A stretch of DNA of 64,000 nt from QHXW01 sp035280425 (GTDB taxonomy: Bacteria; Acidobacteriota; Terriglobia; Bryobacterales; Bryobacteraceae). Position numbers and translations under genes: made by a program. The notes under the pieces are model-generated. The model had not been told where the DNA came from. It saw only the letters and a program-made list of their open reading frames with translations, and searched no databases. The DNA is taken from assembly GCA_035280425.1 (NCBI GenBank), contig DATEFW010000043.1, positions 124,001-188,000 on the forward strand, written 5' to 3'. The stretch's first letter is position 1. Each line of letters begins with the position of its first letter. Below, in pieces: positions 7,546 to 16,800 of this stretch.

Positions 7546-8478
7546 TTGCGAAAAAAAGTGACTGTTGTGGGCGCAGGCAATGTCGGCGCCAACTGCGCTC
7601 TGCGCATTGCGGACAAGGAACTGGCGGATGTGGTCCTGGTGGACATCATTGAAGGCGTGCCGCAGGGCAAGGCGCTTGACCTGCTGGAGTCGGGTCCCGT
7701 CCAAGGCTACGACGTGACCGTCACCGGCTCGAACCATTACGAGCCGACAGCGAATTCGGACCTGGTGATCCTCACTGCCGGCTTCCCGCGCAAGCCGGGC
7801 ATGAGCCGCGACGATCTGCTGCTCGCCAATTTCGACGTCGTGCGCGCGGCCACCGAGCAGTGCGTGAAATATTCGCCCAACTGCATTCTGTTAGTCGTAA
7901 CCAACCCGCTCGACGCCATGGCGCAGGCGGCCTTTCTGGTGTCGAAATTTTCGAAAAATCGCGTCATCGGCATGGCCGGCGTGCTCGACACCGCGCGCTT
8001 CCGCACCTTCATCGCGCAGGAATTGCACGTTGCCGTCGAAAACGTAACTGCCGTGGTGATGGGCGGGCACGGCGATACCATGGTGCCTCTCGTCCGTCTG
8101 TCGAACGTCTCGGGCATTCCGCTCACCGAACTGATGGACCAGGCGACCATCCAGCGGCTGGTCGAACGCACGCAGAACGGCGGCGCCGAGATCGTGAAGT
8201 ATCTCAAAACCGGCAGCGCCTATTACGCGCCATCGGCCGCGGCGGTCGAGATGGCGGAGTCGATTCTGAAAGACAAGAAAAAAGTTCTGCCCTGCGCGGC
8301 GTATCTCGAAGGCGAATACGGCATTCGCGGCCTGTTCGTCGGCGTGCCGGTCAAACTGGGTGCGCGCGGTATCGAGCAGATCTACCAGATCAAGCTCAGC
8401 GCCGAAGAGCAGGCCCTGCTGAACAAGAGCGCCGCCGCGGTGAAAGAGCTGGTCGAGGTGATCAAGACGAAGATGTAG
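7546..8478 (+). CDS. mdh: Malate dehydrogenase (LDH-like type)
   Basis: A 310-residue NAD-dependent malate dehydrogenase of the TCA cycle, of the lactate-dehydrogenase-like tetrameric class. Motifs: nucleotide-binding VVGAGNVGANCA at the N-terminus, then VVLVDIIEG ending in the Asp that selects NAD. The mobile loop FPRKPGMSRDDLL carries the Arg that selects malate over lactate. VTNPLDAM and the catalytic GGHGDTMVPL (His) complete the active site. Length is normal. The start is TTG with an AAGGAG ribosome-binding site. It stands alone between oppositely oriented genes. Confidence 0.95.
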   Translation: MRKKVTVVGAGNVGANCALRIADKELADVVLVDIIEGVPQGKALDLLESGPVQGYDVTVTGSNHYEPTANSDLVILTAGFPRKPGMSRDDLLLANFDVVRAATEQCVKYSPNCILLVVTNPLDAMAQAAFLVSKFSKNRVIGMAGVLDTARFRTFIAQELHVAVENVTAVVMGGHGDTMVPLVRLSNVSGIPLTELMDQATIQRLVERTQNGGAEIVKYLKTGSAYYAPSAAAVEMAESILKDKKKVLPCAAYLEGEYGIRGLFVGVPVKLGARGIEQIYQIKLSAEEQALLNKSAAAVKELVEVIKTKM

Positions 8479-8488
8479 GGGAGCTGGT

Positions 8489-8734
8489 CTAATTAATCTG
8501 CTTCCCGTATGGCTTCATGCCCTTTGTCAGTATCGTTTTCGGAAATTCGCCGGTGCCGCAAACGGTGAACGACCCGAAGTCCCTATACCAGTCTCCTTCG
8601 GGAGCGTCCGGTGCGGACAAAACCCAGTCTTGCAGATCCTCAAGCTCCGCAAAAGAAATCTGCCGTTCGGCAACACGATCCAGAAGGTGACGCCAGAGGG
8701 GCCGAGGCAGATTAGAGAACCGGATCTTCGGCAA
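8489..8734 (-). CDS. Putative toxin-like partner of overlapping small-gene pair
   Basis: An 81-residue protein beginning LPKIRFSNLPRPLWRHLLDRVAERQIS and ending with EGDWYRDFGSFTVCGTGEFPKTILTKGM. It overlaps the end of the upstream 103-residue gene by 23 nt, with a different frame, as in toxin-antitoxin operons. There is no ATG in a sensible place: TTG at 8734 or CTG at 8743 are the candidate starts, so the 5' end is uncertain. I recall similar short proteins in acidobacterial and cyanobacterial genomes but know no function. The toxin role is inferred only from the arrangement. Confidence 0.5.
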   Translation of the reverse strand: MPKIRFSNLPRPLWRHLLDRVAERQISFAELEDLQDWVLSAPDAPEGDWYRDFGSFTVCGTGEFPKTILTKGMKPYGKQIN

Positions 8735-9023
8735 TGGCGTCAGGTCCGAAAATCGTACGCACCAGGTCTTTTCCCGCCTGGTCCTTCCGCTTGGAATCCA
8801 GTTCGCCCATGAAGCGGTCGTGCGCAGTTTTAAGGTCCTTTTTAGCGTCCCTTTCGGCCCGCACACCACGCGCAGCGAGCTCGATTAACGCGCGCCCAAC
8901 CGTAAGGTGCCGTTCTTTCGCAACACGGCGAACTTGTACGGCCAGAGGTGCGGGGATGGTCACGCTCTTCCGGACCGATTTGGGTTTTTGCTTTCTCGAG
9001 ACCGTTTTGGTACTCGGCGGCAT
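8712..9023 (-). CDS. Putative antitoxin-like DNA-binding protein
   Basis: A 103-residue basic protein. After a lysine/arginine-rich start comes KSVTIPAPLAVQVRRVAKERHLTVGRALIELAARG, a short strand followed by two helices that looks like a ribbon-helix-helix (CopG-like) DNA-binding unit at about residues 20-55. A charged helical tail follows and would suit toxin binding. The ATG at 9023 was chosen because upstream sequence belongs to the antisense side of the neighbouring gene's 3' end. The gene is followed in overlap by the 81-residue gene, as in antitoxin-first operons. Confidence 0.55.
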   Translation of the reverse strand: MPPSTKTVSRKQKPKSVRKSVTIPAPLAVQVRRVAKERHLTVGRALIELAARGVRAERDAKKDLKTAHDRFMGELDSKRKDQAGKDLVRTIFGPDAIAEDPVL

Positions 9024-9064
9024 ATTCTTATGATAACCGGCTCGCGCACCTGCAATCGCGTGCT

Positions 9065-10891
9065 CTACCAAATATAGTCTTTCGCCGTCTTGCGCTTGTC
9101 GTATCCGTCCAGCACGTGCACCACCCGGATTTTCTTCAGCGACACCGGCGATAGCTGGCCGATCGGAATATATACAATCGTCCTTCCGAAGCGCGCCGCG
9201 ATGTTGCGGAAGACCGAGCGCGGCGGCTTCGCGGACACGTAAACCACATATCGCTGGAGCGAATAATCGAGGCCGGCAAGCAGCAGCCGTTCGGGTTTCG
9301 ATTCGGCGAAATCGTAATCCGGGTCCTGCCACACGTCGAACATGCGCCGCGCCGGAAGCGTCATCAAAAAGCCGCCATATTCGCCGCGCCCGATTCCCGG
9401 GCCCACCATGTGATCGAACGGATACGTGGAATAGAAGGCCATGTCGGACTCGTTCTGGTGCTCGCCCAGCCAGGTGGTCATGTAGGTGTAGCGGTCGTCG
9501 CGGTCCTCATCGAAAATCACGATCACCGCGCCCACTTCGCCGTGAATTTTTTGAAAATTGCGGACGTAGATCCGTTTCTCATGCCAGTTCCGGATGGTCT
9601 CGCGCAGGTCGATACCGTCGAGCAGCGACGTGGTGAACGGCTCGGTGCGGGCGCGCTCCTCCGAAAGAATGCTCTTGCCTTTTTTCTTCAAAAACCGGCC
9701 GTAATCTTCAATGACCAGGTCCTCGGGCGGATACGAACAGATGCTCGCGCCGTTCAACTGGCTGCCCCATTCGCCGGGGACCTTTTCCTTCTTGCGCGCT
9801 TTGAGGCCCACCGGACGCAGGCGGCGTTTCTTGCTGGGAAGCCGCCGGCGCAGACGGAGCCTCTTCGTGTCGAGCCAGACTTCTTCGCCCGAAATCTTGG
9901 CGGTCACCAGGTCGCTCGCGGTCTTCTGGTGCGGATAGCGGTTGGCGGCCTCCCAGACCTCCCAGCCGTAGTTATCGTCCACAATCGAGCGCGCCGCGAC
10001 CGTAATATCGAAAACGCGCGCCGCCAATTCGTGGTTCACGATCGCCAGGTTGCGCGTGTACCGTGCGAGCAGGCGCCGCTGCCAGTGCTGCACATGTTCG
10101 CCCGTGTTGGTTTCGTAGGTTTTTTCCGCGTCGCGCAGCACCGTGAGCTGGACACGCCGCCGGTCGATCATGTGCGCGTCGGCCATTTCCCGGCGGAACT
10201 GCTCGTAGCGATCCTGTAAATACGGATACTCGATGGTAATTTCCGCCAGGCACTCCGGATGCGGATTGACGATCTGCAATCCGTCGCGCCGCGTGCGCGA
10301 CATCGGCTGGGCCTGCGGGCGCTCCATCGCGTCGAGCACCGGGTCGAGCAGGTTGAGCGAGATCACCACCATCACTTCGGCCAGAGGATCGCAGCCTTGC
10401 AGCTTCCAGGCGATGCCATCGGCGTGCGCCGCAATGGCGTCCGAGCGCGGTTGCGGCCAGAGGCGGTAAGCCTCAATGTATTTTTCGAGCGGAATGTGGC
10501 TCAGCGCGAAGCTATCGGGATATTCGTCCACGAGGTGCGGGCGCTCGCCGGCGTCGGGATCGGCGAAAACCAGTTCGGCGCCGACCTCCCTTCCGCTGCG
10601 GATGGCTTCGGTGAACGGATCGGCCGGCTCAACCGGAACGTAGACGGCGCGGCCTTCTTCCTGGTCGTCGTTGTAGAAGATCACCGACATCTCCGGCAGC
10701 CGCTCGACGGCGCGGAGATAAGCGTCTCGCAGGGTGACGGGCAGCTCGAGCGCAATCACCTGGGGTTTGGTGCGCAGAATCGCCCGGCGCACCTCGATCG
10801 CGAACTCGAGCCTGCCGGGCACGACCGGAAAGTACGTGAACCGGCCGCGTTTCAGACTTCCCGGATCAGGAAACGCGAGCTCTTCGGGCAT
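9065..10891 (-). CDS. 608-residue partner of MoxR ATPase; possible TraB/ChaN-like N-terminus
   Basis: I do not recognise the whole protein. The first 130 residues read like a TraB/ChaN/EreA-type fold: TYFPVVPGRLEFAIEVRRAILRTKPQ, then VIALELPVTLRDAYLRAVE, then YVPVEPADPFTEAIRSGREVGAELVFAD. Residues about 340-390 are very basic (LRLRRRLPSKKRRLRP). The C-terminal third is rich in aromatic and acidic residues (IVIFDEDRDDRYTYMTTWLG) and matches nothing I can name. No signal peptide or membrane span is visible. Its start overlaps the end of the MoxR gene by 26 nt, so the two are one functional unit. A von Willebrand A partner, usual for MoxR, is absent. Confidence 0.6.
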   Translation of the reverse strand: MPEELAFPDPGSLKRGRFTYFPVVPGRLEFAIEVRRAILRTKPQVIALELPVTLRDAYLRAVERLPEMSVIFYNDDQEEGRAVYVPVEPADPFTEAIRSGREVGAELVFADPDAGERPHLVDEYPDSFALSHIPLEKYIEAYRLWPQPRSDAIAAHADGIAWKLQGCDPLAEVMVVISLNLLDPVLDAMERPQAQPMSRTRRDGLQIVNPHPECLAEITIEYPYLQDRYEQFRREMADAHMIDRRRVQLTVLRDAEKTYETNTGEHVQHWQRRLLARYTRNLAIVNHELAARVFDITVAARSIVDDNYGWEVWEAANRYPHQKTASDLVTAKISGEEVWLDTKRLRLRRRLPSKKRRLRPVGLKARKKEKVPGEWGSQLNGASICSYPPEDLVIEDYGRFLKKKGKSILSEERARTEPFTTSLLDGIDLRETIRNWHEKRIYVRNFQKIHGEVGAVIVIFDEDRDDRYTYMTTWLGEHQNESDMAFYSTYPFDHMVGPGIGRGEYGGFLMTLPARRMFDVWQDPDYDFAESKPERLLLAGLDYSLQRYVVYVSAKPPRSVFRNIAARFGRTIVYIPIGQLSPVSLKKIRVVHVLDGYDKRKTAKDYIW

Positions 10892-11702
10892 AGCGCAGCG
10901 CCTCTTCGCCGAGCGTTTCGATGATCGCGGTCTCGAGCGCCGCCGTTTCGTGGCTCCGCGCGGTGGCCAGGCTCTTCAGCTTGATCGCGAACCGGCCAAT
11001 GTTGATGCCGTCGCGCACCGTGTAGCGCTCGTCCGCCGCATGTGCCTGCTGGAGGAATTCGGTCACATAGTTCAGGATGTGGTCTTCGGCGAACGGCAGG
11101 TTTTCCTTAAGGATCTGGTATTCTTCGTCGCGTTCCGGAAAGTCGATCAGGATCTGCGGCTGGAGGCGCGAGTGAATATATTCCGGCAGCTCGAACGTCG
11201 AGGCGTCGTCATTCATCGTCGTCACCAGGCGGAATTGCGGGTGCGCCTTGATCTTGATGCCCGCGACGATCGATTCCACATAACGCCGGTTATCGAGCAG
11301 CGGCGCGAGCGATGCCCAGCTTTTTTCGCTCATGCGGTTGCCTTCATCCAGAATCACGATGCCGCCGCGGATCATCGCCGTCACCAGCGGTGAAGCCACG
11401 TAGCGCAACTGCCCTTCGCCTTCGATCACCGGCGTAATAATCAGATCTTCCGGCCGCGTGTCCAGCGTGGCCTGGAGAATGTAGACCTCGCGCCCCATCC
11501 GCTTGGCGGCGGCATAGGCCAGCGTCGTCTTGCCGACGCCCGGTTTGCCGAGCAGCCGCGGGTTCATCGGCAGGTCCTGCTCGTTGACCACCAGCCACGC
11601 CGCCAGCAACTGGCGCATCAGTTCTTCCTGCCCCACCCAGCGCACGGGCAACTCGTCCGGATGGGCCAGGTGCAGTGTGACGCCGTCTACCTCGACCGTC
11701 AT
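10866..11702 (-). CDS. MoxR-family AAA+ ATPase
   Basis: A 278-residue AAA+ ATPase of the MoxR type, a chaperone-like remodelling enzyme. Walker A is LGKPGVGKTT (52-60), Walker B is GGIVILDEGN (113-122), sensor 1 is LVTTMND (159-165), and SRL near 178-180 supplies an arginine finger. The insert PVIEGEGQLRYVASPLV is typical of MoxR proteins. It is the first gene of a two-gene unit with the overlapping 608-residue protein. The 5' region (11703-11760) is unusually AT-rich compared with its surroundings, and no clear ribosome-binding site precedes the ATG. Confidence 0.85.
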   Translation of the reverse strand: MTVEVDGVTLHLAHPDELPVRWVGQEELMRQLLAAWLVVNEQDLPMNPRLLGKPGVGKTTLAYAAAKRMGREVYILQATLDTRPEDLIITPVIEGEGQLRYVASPLVTAMIRGGIVILDEGNRMSEKSWASLAPLLDNRRYVESIVAGIKIKAHPQFRLVTTMNDDASTFELPEYIHSRLQPQILIDFPERDEEYQILKENLPFAEDHILNYVTEFLQQAHAADERYTVRDGINIGRFAIKLKSLATARSHETAALETAIIETLGEEALRYARRARVS

Positions 11703-11816
11703 AGTTACATTTTCGTATGAATTATGGTGTAAAACGCAATAGCGGCGGTTTCGCGGGACGCACCCGGTTTGTTATCCTCCCCAGACAGCCTGTGTCACTG
11801 AACAAGGAGAACCGCA

Positions 11817-12110
11817 ATGAAAGAGTGGGCTTTCGCCCAATTGCACCCCACCGATAACCTGGCGCAACTGCATTTTTTCAGCATGAAGAAGCCCTGTGCC
11901 GGCGGCGAAGTGGAAATCCGGATCACCGTCTGGGAGTACGTCAAACCGCGCGATCCCGAAATGTCCTTCTTCGCGCTGGCCGACAAGCAGACCAACCAGA
12001 AGACCGCTCCGTTTAATCCGAGCGGTTGGGGCCGCACCCTGCTCGACGCTCTGGCCGAGTGCATCAAAGAAGTCCACCGCTTTCCGTATGAAGGGCCGGA
12101 AGCGGCGTGA
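11817..12110 (+). CDS. Small hypothetical protein (97 aa)
   Basis: A 97-residue protein with no signal peptide, membrane segment or recognised motif. It starts MKEWAFAQLHPTDNLAQLHFF and contains a central strand pair (EVEIRITVWEY) and a C-terminal amphipathic helix (LLDALAECIKEVHRF). An AAGGAG site 7 nt before the ATG supports expression. It is divergent from the MoxR unit (114 nt between starts) and convergent on the kinase gene. The position suggests, but does not show, a link to one of these systems. Confidence 0.55.
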   Translation: MKEWAFAQLHPTDNLAQLHFFSMKKPCAGGEVEIRITVWEYVKPRDPEMSFFALADKQTNQKTAPFNPSGWGRTLLDALAECIKEVHRFPYEGPEAA

Positions 12111-12119
12111 CGGCCGGCG

Positions 12120-13850
12120 TTACGGATTTTTGACGCAGCGGAAGCCGATGTTTTTCGCATGGCGCCGCGCCGGCACCGTGGCGGAGTCCCACAGATAAGC
12201 ATCGGAAATCGGTTCGGCAAAAGATCCGCCGCGGATGACAAACCACGGCTCGGCCGCAGTCGGCGCCGGCTGCATGGCTTTTGCCAGATTCGCGATGGCC
12301 CCCGCGCTCGGCACCCGCGATTCATCCACCCACTCCCACACGTTGCCAACCATATTCAACGCGCCATAAGGGCTGGCGCCTTCCGGGAAGCTGTGGACCT
12401 GCATCATGCCCTTGCGATTTCCCACATTCGCCGGCGCCGGAGTCTGCGCCTCGCCCCACGGATACAAACGCCCGTCGGCCCCGCGCGCCGCCTTCTCCCA
12501 TTCCTGCGCAGTCGGAAGCCGCTTGCCTGCCCATTTGGCGAACTCCTGCGCATCGAGAAAGCTGACATCCACGATCGGGTCTTCGGGCCGCTCGCCTTCC
12601 GCTCCCGGCGGTACCGGCCGTCCTTTCGCCGCGCAGAATTGGGCGTAGGCTTGGTACGGAACTTCCGTCTGGTCGATGTAATAATCCGGCAGTTTTACGC
12701 TCTGTTTGTCTTTGCCGAACAAAAATTCACCCGCCGGAACCAGCACCATCCTCCCGGTCGGCGTCTCGATGCTTTTCGCCGTGGCGGCCTTCGGCGGGAG
12801 CACCGTCGCCACGCTTTCGGCCTGCGGTTTTCTGATCGCTTGCATCGCGAAATACCCCGCCAACAGAACGACAAGCAGGCCCACCACGATCGCCGGCGCC
12901 AGCCACCCCTTGCCCGATGGCGCTTCGCTGATGACTTCGGGCGCCGGAGCCGCCGCAGCCGCGCTCGCCCCAACCGTTGAAACCGCAGGCCTCACGGCCG
13001 CCGGCAGCGCCTGCGTGGGCATCTCCCAGTTCTGCAGGATTTGCTCGATCCGCGAACACACCTCGCCAAATCCCTGCGGCCGCATCGCCGGATCTTTCTG
13101 GGTGCACCGCACCGCCAGATCGATCACCGCGTCAGGCACTCCCGCCGCGCGCATCGGCTCCACGTTGAGCGGCTCTTCGAGAATCTGGTAAAAAATCCTC
13201 TCGACGGTATCGCCCGTCACGGGCCTTGTGCCCGTCATCAGCTCGAACAGCAGCACGCCGAACGAGTAAACGTCCACCAGTTCGGTGACGTTCTTTCCCA
13301 GCACCTGCTCGGGAGCCATGTAGTACGGCGTCCCCATCACCACGCCGGTCGTGGTGCGCGTCGAATTCTGCATCTTCGAGATGCCGAAGTCCATCAGCTT
13401 CACCACACCCGCGGTCGTTATATGCACGTTGTCCGGCTTGATATCGCGGTGAATGATCTTCTGCGTGTGGATGTGCTCGAGCGCCCGGCCCAGCCCCAGC
13501 GCGATCCGCAGCTTATTGCGCGTATCGCCCGCCGTGCCGTTCTTGATCGCGCGCCGCAGGTCCTCGCCCTTCAAAAACTCCATCACCATGAACGGCCGGC
13601 CCTGCTCGTCCTGGCCGAAATCGTAAATGCTGATGATATTGTCGTGGCTGACGTTGCCCGCCAGTTGCGCTTCCTGCAGAAAGCGCGACTTGACCTCTTC
13701 GTCGGCACAGCCTTCTTCCGTCAGGATCTTCACCGCCACCGTGCGCCCGATCACCGTATCGGTCGCCCGGTAAACCCGCGCCATTCCGCCGCCCAGAAAT
13801 TCCTGGAGCTCGTATTTTCCGATTCGCGCCGGAAGCTGCATCATGCTCAT
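12120..13850 (-). CDS. Ser/Thr protein kinase fused to FGE-sulfatase-like domain (T6SS PpkA-like)
   Basis: A 576-residue membrane kinase. The Hanks-type kinase domain spans about 10-265: glycine loop GGGMARVYRA, K41 (VAVKIL), HRDIKPDN (134-141), DFG (154-156) and GTPYYMAPEQ. One membrane segment (about 317-336) follows an Ala/Pro-rich linker. The extracytoplasmic part (about 365-575) is a formylglycine-generating-enzyme/C-type-lectin-like domain: MVLVPAGEFLFG, KRLPTAQEWEKAARG, LNMVGNVWEWV, VIRGGSF, GFRCVK. Its ATG overlaps the tssM stop by 4 nt. Known T6SS loci use Thr-kinases to license assembly, so it probably phosphorylates T6SS or FHA-type partners. The longer upstream frame is antisense noise. 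Confidence 0.85.
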   Translation of the reverse strand: MSMMQLPARIGKYELQEFLGGGMARVYRATDTVIGRTVAVKILTEEGCADEEVKSRFLQEAQLAGNVSHDNIISIYDFGQDEQGRPFMVMEFLKGEDLRRAIKNGTAGDTRNKLRIALGLGRALEHIHTQKIIHRDIKPDNVHITTAGVVKLMDFGISKMQNSTRTTTGVVMGTPYYMAPEQVLGKNVTELVDVYSFGVLLFELMTGTRPVTGDTVERIFYQILEEPLNVEPMRAAGVPDAVIDLAVRCTQKDPAMRPQGFGEVCSRIEQILQNWEMPTQALPAAVRPAVSTVGASAAAAAPAPEVISEAPSGKGWLAPAIVVGLLVVLLAGYFAMQAIRKPQAESVATVLPPKAATAKSIETPTGRMVLVPAGEFLFGKDKQSVKLPDYYIDQTEVPYQAYAQFCAAKGRPVPPGAEGERPEDPIVDVSFLDAQEFAKWAGKRLPTAQEWEKAARGADGRLYPWGEAQTPAPANVGNRKGMMQVHSFPEGASPYGALNMVGNVWEWVDESRVPSAGAIANLAKAMQPAPTAAEPWFVIRGGSFAEPISDAYLWDSATVPARRHAKNIGFRCVKNP

Positions 13851-16800
13851 CGCGCCACCTCCGCCACGCACGCCAGGCCCGAGAAATAACCGCGCTGGTA
13901 GATAGGCGGCGTTATATCCACTTCGAGACGCACCGTCAGCGGCTTGCCGTTCACCAGCATCGGGTCCCGCCCCAGCCGCGCCACCCATTCGAGCGTGTTC
14001 CCTTGTTGCTTCTCCGCTTTGCTGAAGAACTGGAACATGGCCCACAGCCCGTCGTTGGTTGACCAGGTCACATCCTGCCCGCCGAGCTTCACGCTCGCCA
14101 CCGCCTCGTGCGACGCTCCCGGCCAGACGAATTGCTTGGCCATCGCCACGCCGCCCGTATAAGCCAGCGTCTGGCCGTCGATGCGGAACATCAGGCTCAG
14201 GTTCTGGATGCCCTCGCTCGGCAGCGGCTTGAGCGTGTAGTTCAAGTGCGGATCGGCGGACCCGCCCGCATACAGTGCATCCGCAAATGCCGCCACCCGG
14301 TTGAAAAATCCGACGAACCCCGGTGTCAGCGAAATCGTGCCCGATGGCGCTGCCACGTATTGCGATCCCTGCTTGGGCAACATCTTCTGCAGGCTGGCAT
14401 CGTAGAACGCCCAGAACGCCCCTTCGTGCGGCTTGAACATTCCGTTCACATCCGCGAGCGTCGCCTGCACCGTCGCGTTCGGATTGAACGGATACTTGGC
14501 CATCAGCGTGCGAAACTTCGCGCACAGCGATCTTCCGCCGGCATTCAATTCGCTCGCGCCGACCCCGCGCAACAGCGGCTCGACATACGTAATCGGCGCT
14601 TCCAGCAACTGCCGCACGACTCCGGCTTCGGGATCGGTGCCGAACGTCAGCGCCATCTGCCCCACGTTGCCCTTCGCCGCCGCCGCCTGCTGCAGAGTTT
14701 GCGCCGCCGCTGCGTCGTTCGGCGCGCCCGGCTGGCCCGCGATCTGATCGATCGACACCTGCAAGTTCACCAGCCCGCCCATGTATTGCGTGTTCGAGGG
14801 CCCGATGTACTGATCCACGCTGCCCGGCGGCACCACCGCGTGCGACGCTTTGAAATTGTTGTCGATCGCCGGCGTCCCGACCGCGGTATTCTGCGAAACC
14901 AGGCTGAACAACTCGAGCAGAGGAGATTGCGGTCCCGAAAGAGCCCTAAGCTTGTTCGACGCGTCCTTCAATCCCGCATAGCGCAGCACCGCGGCGTTTT
15001 TGAGAAACGCGCGCCAACTGGCGACGAAATCGTCCTGGTAGCGCTTCCGGAGCTGATCGACGGCTGCGGCATCGAGGCCCGCCGAGCCCTGGTCCCCTAG
15101 CACCCACTGCTCGCCGCTGAAAAAACGGCTCGGATCGCGAAACGCATTTTGCATGAACGTCCAGCCGCCTTTGGTAAAAGCCCCCGTGACTACCGTGCGG
15201 TCGATCACCGCCTGCGCCGCGTTCGGAAATGCCTGGTGAAAATTCACCGCCGGATTGCTCTTCGCCGCTTCGGCCAGCATGAACTGATACACGCGGTCGA
15301 TGCCGCCGAACTGCCTCAGATACCTGCGCGCGCGGTCGACGGCCAGCGTATCGTTTTCGGAAGAAAACGGATTCGCGGCCTTCAATTCTTCGGCGTAAAA
15401 ATCGAATTGCTTTTGCGCCAGTTGCAGGCGTTCCGCATCCACATTCCGTCCCGCCGACCAGCGGTTGGCCAGCACCGGCCCCAGAAACATCCGCGTGCTT
15501 TTGTCGTGGTTCGATGTCGTAATCAGATAGGCCTTGAGAGTCTCGTAGGTGGCGCCATACTCGTCGCTGGGACTCGGAACAAGCGGCAGGCGCTGTAATG
15601 TCCCGACCAGAGAGGCCTGCGTCTGGCCGAAAAGCAACTGGTGAAACCGGCTGAAATAAATGCGGCGTACTTCCGGATAAAGTGAGCTGCCGCTGTAAAG
15701 TCCCCAGCGCAGGCCCAGCGGCGCGCCTTCGCGCTCGTACCTGGTCAGGGTTTCGAATGACTGGCGCAGCGTTTCGAGTTTCCGCAAGGCGTCGAGCGAC
15801 GCCAGATTCAGCCCGCTCGACTCCGAGGATGCAATCCCGCGCGCCGCTTCGAGCACCTGCGATTCGAGAGCGCGGTTATTGAAATAGGAAACCAGCATGC
15901 CGATCGCAAATATCAGGCATAGACCCGCGCCGCACGCGAGCAGCACGCGCCGCAGCGTGTTCGCCTGGGTGCTTGAGCCGCTTGCCCCCATGGCGACTCT
16001 ATCGGCGAGCAGCACATCCGTGAACAGGCGCCCGAGGAAACACCATTGCGGCACCTTGCGCGGGCTGCGAACCGGCGCCGCTACCGGAGGCGCCTGTTGC
16101 TGCACCGCCTGGCCCATGCGGAAAAACCCCGTCGCTTCTCGCGAAGACTCGAATCCCTGCTGTTGCTGGCTGGGGGCAGGCTGCGCCGGCGTCACTTCGT
16201 CGATGAAAATCGGGCGCACTCCCGAAAAGTAAAATCCGCGCAGAAACGGGCCGGTCGTGAGCTGGCTGGGCCGCGCCAGATCCACCAGAAACTGCACCAG
16301 CGACGCGCGCAGCTTGCGAAACTCGCGCGGGAATTCGTAAATGCCGGGCAATTGCGCGGCATCGTGCTCGCGTGCCAGAAAATCCGGCCGCTTGTCGCAC
16401 AAGGAATAATAAAGGTCATTGAATGCCGCGCTTAAACGCTGCGCCTGCTGCTCGGCGTAAACTCCGGAGCCGCCATCCGCCATGGGGAGCGTGGCCCCGA
16501 GCACCTCTGCCGCCTCCTCGTTGCTCAGATTGCGTACATATTCGTTAAAGAATGGCAGCCTGTCGGTGCGCGTGAAAATAACGTAAAGAGGAAGGTGAAT
16601 ACCCAGAATCTGCGAGACTTCCGCAAGTTTCGCGTGCAGGTTGCGTGCTGCCGCCGGAACCGCTTCGCTCGCTCCCGGCCGCGTGAAGGCCTCGCAATCG
16701 AAACATACCAGCGCCGCGCGCGGAGCCTGCTGGCCTTTTCCCACCACCGCGCCCAGCTTCCCCGGACGCAGCCGCCGCACCAGCCGCTGCCAGCCGGCGG

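Noticed and set aside
13851..14525. Minus-strand frame extending the kinase gene upstream by 225 codons
   Set aside because: It lies inside tssM in another frame of the same strand and shows no motif. The kinase starts with MSMMQLPARIGKYEL at 13850.
14108..15100. 330-codon plus-strand frame opposite tssM
   Set aside because: Arg-rich, no motifs, fully inside tssM; a shadow frame.
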